From Sialis fuliginosa (taxonomy: Eukaryota > Arthropoda > Insecta > Megaloptera > Sialidae): DNA of 64,000 bases. Of this stretch, positions 59,320 to 64,000 are shown piece after piece. The first letter of the stretch is position 1; every line of letters starts with the position of its first letter. The translations under genes and the position numbers were made by a program. The notes below the pieces were generated by a model, which saw only the letters and a list, made by a program, of their open reading frames with translations, did not search any database and was not told the DNA's origin. The DNA lies in NCBI GenBank assembly GCA_961205875.1, contig OY540821.1, forward strand, positions 16,492,001 through 16,556,000, written 5' to 3'.

Positions 59320-59820
59320 TAACAGTTATTCGTTTTTTTGGATTAATGGGCTTGTTTTTTTTAATTTTCATGAACTCATGTTACTAATAAAACAATTTAA
59401 TCAATTTAATTACCAAAGTCCGCAAATGTAGTTTGTTTTTTAAATTATAGCCTTTTATTTGTTTATGTATTTTCTCCAGTAATGAATAAAGTAAAACCAG
59501 TAATGAACACACTTGCTAATGATAAGTACTACGACACAAAAGATATAAAATTTGAAACAATGTAAAGCAGTTGCTATGATAATATAATAATTAATAAATA
59601 AATTATACTAATAATTAGTTTAAATGTCCACCATTTTGACACCTATTGGCCTCATGTGATCAAATCACGCTGTAAGACAGTTAAATGTATATAGATTAAT
59701 ATTCAGAAATGGTAGTAACCAAATATCAACACATATTTCTAATTCAGTACATTTAATTAAAAATTTGCCATTACTGGGGGGGGGGGGGGGGGGTCCTTGC
59801 CAAGATTGGCGCCACTACCT
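59320..59820 (-). repeat. Family-3 copy with a poly-G insertion near one end
   Basis: GGATTAATGGGCTTG, the CATGTTACTAATAAAACAA block, CATTTTGACACCTATTGGCC and TGCCATTACTGGGG, then a long G run (about 59777-59794) and CAAGATTGGCGCCACTACCT. Confidence 0.7.
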
Positions 59821-60253
59821 TACTTGCTTATAAACTTTTTTTTTTTTTTTGTACTTGATGTACTATTTGAATAAAAAAAATGTATTATTATTATTATTAA
59901 GTTCGGCTCTGTTAAAAAATTTAAACTCTCTTTTTCATCAACAACAGCAGCCAAATATTCTGAGAAGGTTTTCGAATCAATTTCATGTCTTGTTTAAACG
60001 CTCTCGCATAAAAGCATACACCCTATATCGAAATATTTATTTCTTGGTCACATTGTCACACAAATTTACATAATGAACATATTTTTCTGTTGCTTTTATA
60101 TTTTTTATGGCTTTACAAAATGCGGAGGTAGTTTTTTTAATCCAATAATATATAAATTATTAACCAATTAGACTTTTGCATAGTTTTCTATATTATAAAG
60201 TTTTATTATAGTGATGATCTAAAGGTTTATAGTTTATAATATAGAATTTTATC

Positions 60254-60621
60254 GATCAAACCTGTGGATGGCGCAAACCGAGTCTTTTTCCCATTTGATT
60301 AGCAAGGAAAAATTACTTTTTTACTTACGCGTGAATATCTCGTTGAAAAATTTATTATAAAAATATTATTATTATTAATTTCTTACAGCAGCATATCATA
60401 GCGAATTATTTTTTTTACAAAAAAGATCCCAAGTGCTCAATTCATAGTTCGAATATTTTTAAAGATATGTTCGTTTAAACATTATCATAAAAAGTAAAAT
60501 CCAATTTTTATGATAATTTTTAAACAAACATTTCTTAAAATTTATTGGATTTATGAATTGAGCACTTAATTCTCTACAAAGGATGAAAAAGATTCGGTTT
60601 GCGCCGTCCACAGGTTTGATC
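60254..60621. repeat. 368-bp foldback element
   Basis: GATCAAACCTGTGGATGGCG and CGCCGTCCACAGGTTTGATC ends, then AAACCGA.TCTTTTTC inverted. A second inner pair is AAGTGCTCAATTCAT and ATGAATTGAGCACTT. Single arm copy near 22166. Confidence 0.8.
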
Positions 60622-61074
60622 TATGTCTAAAATTTTGGAACAATTAACTTTTGATTCAAAGTTGGGGGGACCGAAAAAATAAAAATAAAATTAAAAAATA
60701 TTTTATTTCTTCGAATTTTTTTTTTGTTTTATGAATCTTTTATATGTTGTAACACCATTAATAGATATATATTATATAGCACGTATGTATTAAGGTGAGA
60801 TCTATCTCTGCGGTAGGTTTGTATGTGTTACGTAATAACCAGTATAGTGCAAAAGGGGGTTTGTTGAGCCGTTGTTTATTTGTTACATGGTGTTTTGTCA
60901 GTGACTCCCCTTTTGTTGTCTGTAATTGTCAGTGGCGTACATTAATTTTTTTTAAATATAGGCATATTTTTTCATTGCAAAGATCTACAAAGATTTCTAA
61001 AGATCGTGATAGAAATTCATGAAATTTCAAATGGGGGAATCCTTCTACAAGACAGGCTGAAGTTATAAGTTATA
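60622..61074. other. Intergenic, no gene seen
   Basis: The frame at 60795-61022 has no recognised motif. Confidence 0.4.
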
Positions 61075-61542
61075 AGGTAAGTGCAGAAACGGGGTAAGTG
61101 CATTAACGGGTTCTTTTTATTATAATACGAGTGAAATTGTAATAGCTAATATGTAGTGAACTACTAAAAGTTAATACCAACTTGTTTAAAAAGTTCACTA
61201 CTCCAAAACTAAACAACGTATCTTGATGCGGTAAAAAGCATTTTATACTAGGCGTATTCACAATTCTAGCATATGAAATAATGCTTCAAAGCGTTTTTAA
61301 CTACCGGTAATGCACTTGCCCTGAAAATTGGGCAAGTGCACTGTAGTTGACATTTTTTACAATTTCCTATCATAATGTAAATATACAAAGAAGATTGGCG
61401 TCCTATTCAATTTAAACCAGTCAGTAATAACTGCACAATCATTTGATACTGAAAATATTAAGTATTTATATAACAGATTGAAAATATATGGGTTCAAAGT
61501 CCAACTATACAAAAACCGGTCTGCACTTATCCCACTGCACCT
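61075..61542. mobile_element. TA-flanked AGGT-end MITE, inverted copy of 32569-33048
   Basis: TA at 61073-61074 and 61543-61544. GGGGTAAGTGCATTAACGGG near the left, CCGGTCTGCACTTATCCCAC at the right. About 14 bp of the left end are missing relative to the 32-kb copy. Confidence 0.85.
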
Positions 61543-62156
61543 TAGTATTTATTTTTATTTATAGAAAATGCCTCCGTCCCTGATAAACGCTGTGTCAACA
61601 TACCTAACCGCAATGTTAATGCGACAAAATGTGTGTTTAATATTTGAGCACCTCTACTATAGCTCATAACTCACACAGTGTCCGTGTGGTGGCAGCACTG
61701 ATCTGCGGACATTTCATAGTAGTCACGTCACTCGTTCTTTGTAGCGTCCTTTCAATTGTTCGAAATATGGGGAAGAATTATCAAAGAAATTGAATATAAT
61801 TTATTAAAAATATAATATAGGGTATAAAAAAATATAAAAAAAAAAAATTATTTTTACTATACTTTGCTTCATTTAAGTTTGTAGTGGTTGCCGGGATTTT
61901 GACGGTACGAATCGTGTATTTTACCGTAAAAAAAAACAAAGTATAATTACTTCTTTTAAAATTTTCTGCGGACTCGAAATTAATACATTAAAAAAATCCA
62001 ACGTTGTCTAGAAAATAAAAACGTAAATATCGGTATGGAGAATCATACATGACTTCCATTTATGAATATTAATTTTATGTCATATTGGATAATTTCAATG
62101 AAGAAAAAAAAAATAAACGTTAAATGTAAGTGTTGAAGTGGTTATTAATAATGTAA
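61543..62156. other. Intergenic, no gene seen
   Basis: A GC-richer patch lies at 61660-61760. A short repeat with GGTATGGAGAATCATACATG is shared with the sequence near 26205. Confidence 0.4.
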
Positions 62157-62160
62157 TTAA

Positions 62161-62714
62161 GGTAGTTCTCGTGCAAACGTCATTTCGATAGAATTTTTAA
62201 AAAATTCAAGGCATAAAAAGAATAATGATATCTATCCAAACGTGAAATTTTAAAGAGATCGACCGTTTTAAACTCGAGATAATTGTCATCAAAGTTTGCC
62301 ACTTTTGTACGTATCTACTATATCAAGTTCGTATTATGTCCATTCTCATGCATGACTAAAAACTTCGACAGCTTTTGATAAAAAACTATCAAACAGTAAA
62401 GGCTTATAATTCTGATATGTGATAAAAAAATTCTAAATGATTGACCGTTTTGTTTTTGAAATACAATTGTACAGTAAAGGGTTATTATTCTGATATGTGA
62501 TAAAAAATTCCAAATGATTGACCGTTTTGTAGTTTTATTATCAAAATCTGTCGAAACATTTAGTCATAAAATAAATATACGTACTAATACAACAATAGAC
62601 GGTTTTGGGTATAGACTTGATCAAAAATTCTCTGTAGCAACGCAATTATTTTCGATATTTTATCATGGTATTATGAGCGTAACTTTTTGATAGTATTGTA
62701 GCACGAGAACTACC
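62161..62714. mobile_element. 554-bp MITE flanked by TTAA
   Basis: TTAA at 62157-62160 and 62715-62718. The ends are GGTAGTTCTCGTGC and GCACGAGAACTACC. TTAA fits piggyBac, but a TA duplication with AGGTAGTTC ends would fit the other AGGT families here. Two internal direct repeats near 62400-62530 share TTCTGATATGTGATAAAAAA. Confidence 0.8.
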
Positions 62715-63066
62715 TTAACTAAAACTAAAGAATAGAAAATAAGACGTATACATAAAAACTACATTCATTGAAATTCGATTTTATGATATATAATACGTTA
62801 TACAATTTTATTGACATTTCATCAAAATAATGGTATTTTTTTAAGTCCCGAAGCGAATCGGAACAATTACAATTGTAATTTTGTTTCTTTCATACCGCGG
62901 ATTGAGTAAAACTGCTTTATGATGCGTTCTAAAATCACTGATTACTTTTTATAATTAAAACAGTGGCGGCATTTTCTTTATTTCTTCGTTCTCAAGAAAA
63001 GTATATAGGAATGCATATAGGATAAAAACTGAGCGATATAAAAAGTATAAAAATAATAATAATAAA

Positions 63067-63640
63067 TTAGTTAACCATTTAATTTTACCAAAAAATAATT
63101 TTTCTTAAGACGCACCTGATTATTTTTTCGTACATTTTATGTTAATTTCAATCTAAATCTTTCATGCAAACGTCAAAATGACACTTAATATGTCAAATTT
63201 AAAAAAACAAAACACGATTTTTTAAAGCCAGTTGAAATAAATTTTTGTAAGTGAATATTTTACAACAAACATTGTAGATTATATTATAAGAAATTGAATG
63301 CTCTACAAAAAAATTTCTATAAAATTTTCACGTATGTGTCGTTCTTGAAATATCTTGAAAAAATAAATGTCACCCCTCCCCCTTACACACGATTTTGATG
63401 ATTTTGAAATGGGACCGTGCTGAAGCCAGACCTAACGATTCAAACAAGTTTCATTAATATCAGTTCAGTGGTTCATGAGTTATGCGAGTGACAAGGATTC
63501 AGAGGACAGACAGACAGACAGACACGGAACAAAAAGTGTTTATCTTGACGTGAAACGGAAAAATTTTGAAATCGAAGAACAATTTTTTTGTCTGATTCTA
63601 AAACGATCACAAAGCTTCTCGTTTCTTCGATATGGTATCA
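63067..63640 (-). repeat. Family-2 repeat, reverse orientation
   Basis: It runs from AATTAGTTAACCATTTAATT through CACACGATTTTGATGATTTT and CAGACAGACAGACACGGAAC to GATCACAAAGCTTCTCGTTT. The frame FMSYASDKDSED recurs at 63475. Confidence 0.75.
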
Positions 63641-64000
63641 TTATATTTAAAATTTTCGTTGATACGGCCTTTTGTCAATACAAAGTTAAGAATACTGGAC
63701 CTCCAAAAGGACAATCCAGAACATAAAGGACACGGGCATTCAGCAGGGGTTATTGTATTGACAAGTTTACAGGATTTATGATATGTTTAGCCCAACTATT
63801 TATCTGCTATTTACAGTACTTGACTAACAACGATATACCGTATCATCCCTTAAACAGCTTAAACAACCCCTAGTCCCCAGCGATATCAAGTATTTTTAAC
63901 ATGAGATTATGTTTGGCTTATTATGTAAAATATTTTTCTTTCACAGTGTTGTGATTTATGTGTTAAGAAATGACAATTTAAATTTCTTATATTAGATGTT

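Overview
This is an AT-rich, intron-bearing animal nuclear sequence, almost certainly from an insect. The evidence is short GT-AG introns, a short (TTAGG)n run, and a very dense load of small non-autonomous DNA transposons (MITEs) with short target duplications. I cannot name the species.

Two genes are supported, in tandem on the minus strand in the left quarter. (1) At 16111-10477 lies a seven-exon gene whose introns I resolved by hand. All junctions are GT-AG and in phase, giving 1555 residues. It has an N-terminal SANTA domain and a C-terminal CENP-C-like (CENPC-k) motif. This pair is the signature of KNL2/Mis18-binding protein 1, which licenses centromeric CENP-A deposition. The two domains are separated by about 15 tandem copies of a 55-residue acidic/Asn-rich repeat in one 3.65-kb exon. 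(2) At 9029-8374 lies the sigma subunit of the AP-1 clathrin adaptor, with four exons resolved and an uncertain last exon. Their adjacency looks positional, not functional.

The rest, 0-8 kb and 16-64 kb, holds no recognisable protein gene beyond one doubtful exon near 19.9 kb. It is a mosaic of repeats, many of them nested. They include hAT-type elements with exact 8-bp duplications (for example 77-774, 17672-17877, 31185-31382, 18321-18557), a 9-bp-duplication element (1298-1824), TA- or TTAA-flanked elements beginning AGGT or GGTA (32569-33048, 46338-46855, 62161-62714), a TTA-flanked element (54119-54622), and small mariner/pogo-like MITEs. Long foldback elements, two Helitron-type 3' ends, a tandem ~165-bp repeat, and a hammerhead-like motif of the kind found in Penelope-like retroelements are also present.

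Between about 30 and 58 kb, small GC-richer islands with homeodomain- and POU-like words stand out from the AT-rich background. They are candidate conserved enhancers of a developmental gene outside the window. The most notable finding is the KNL2-like gene with a recently expanded repeat array inside a centromere-licensing protein. Next come a palindrome array with an inverted spacer and the hammerhead-like motif.
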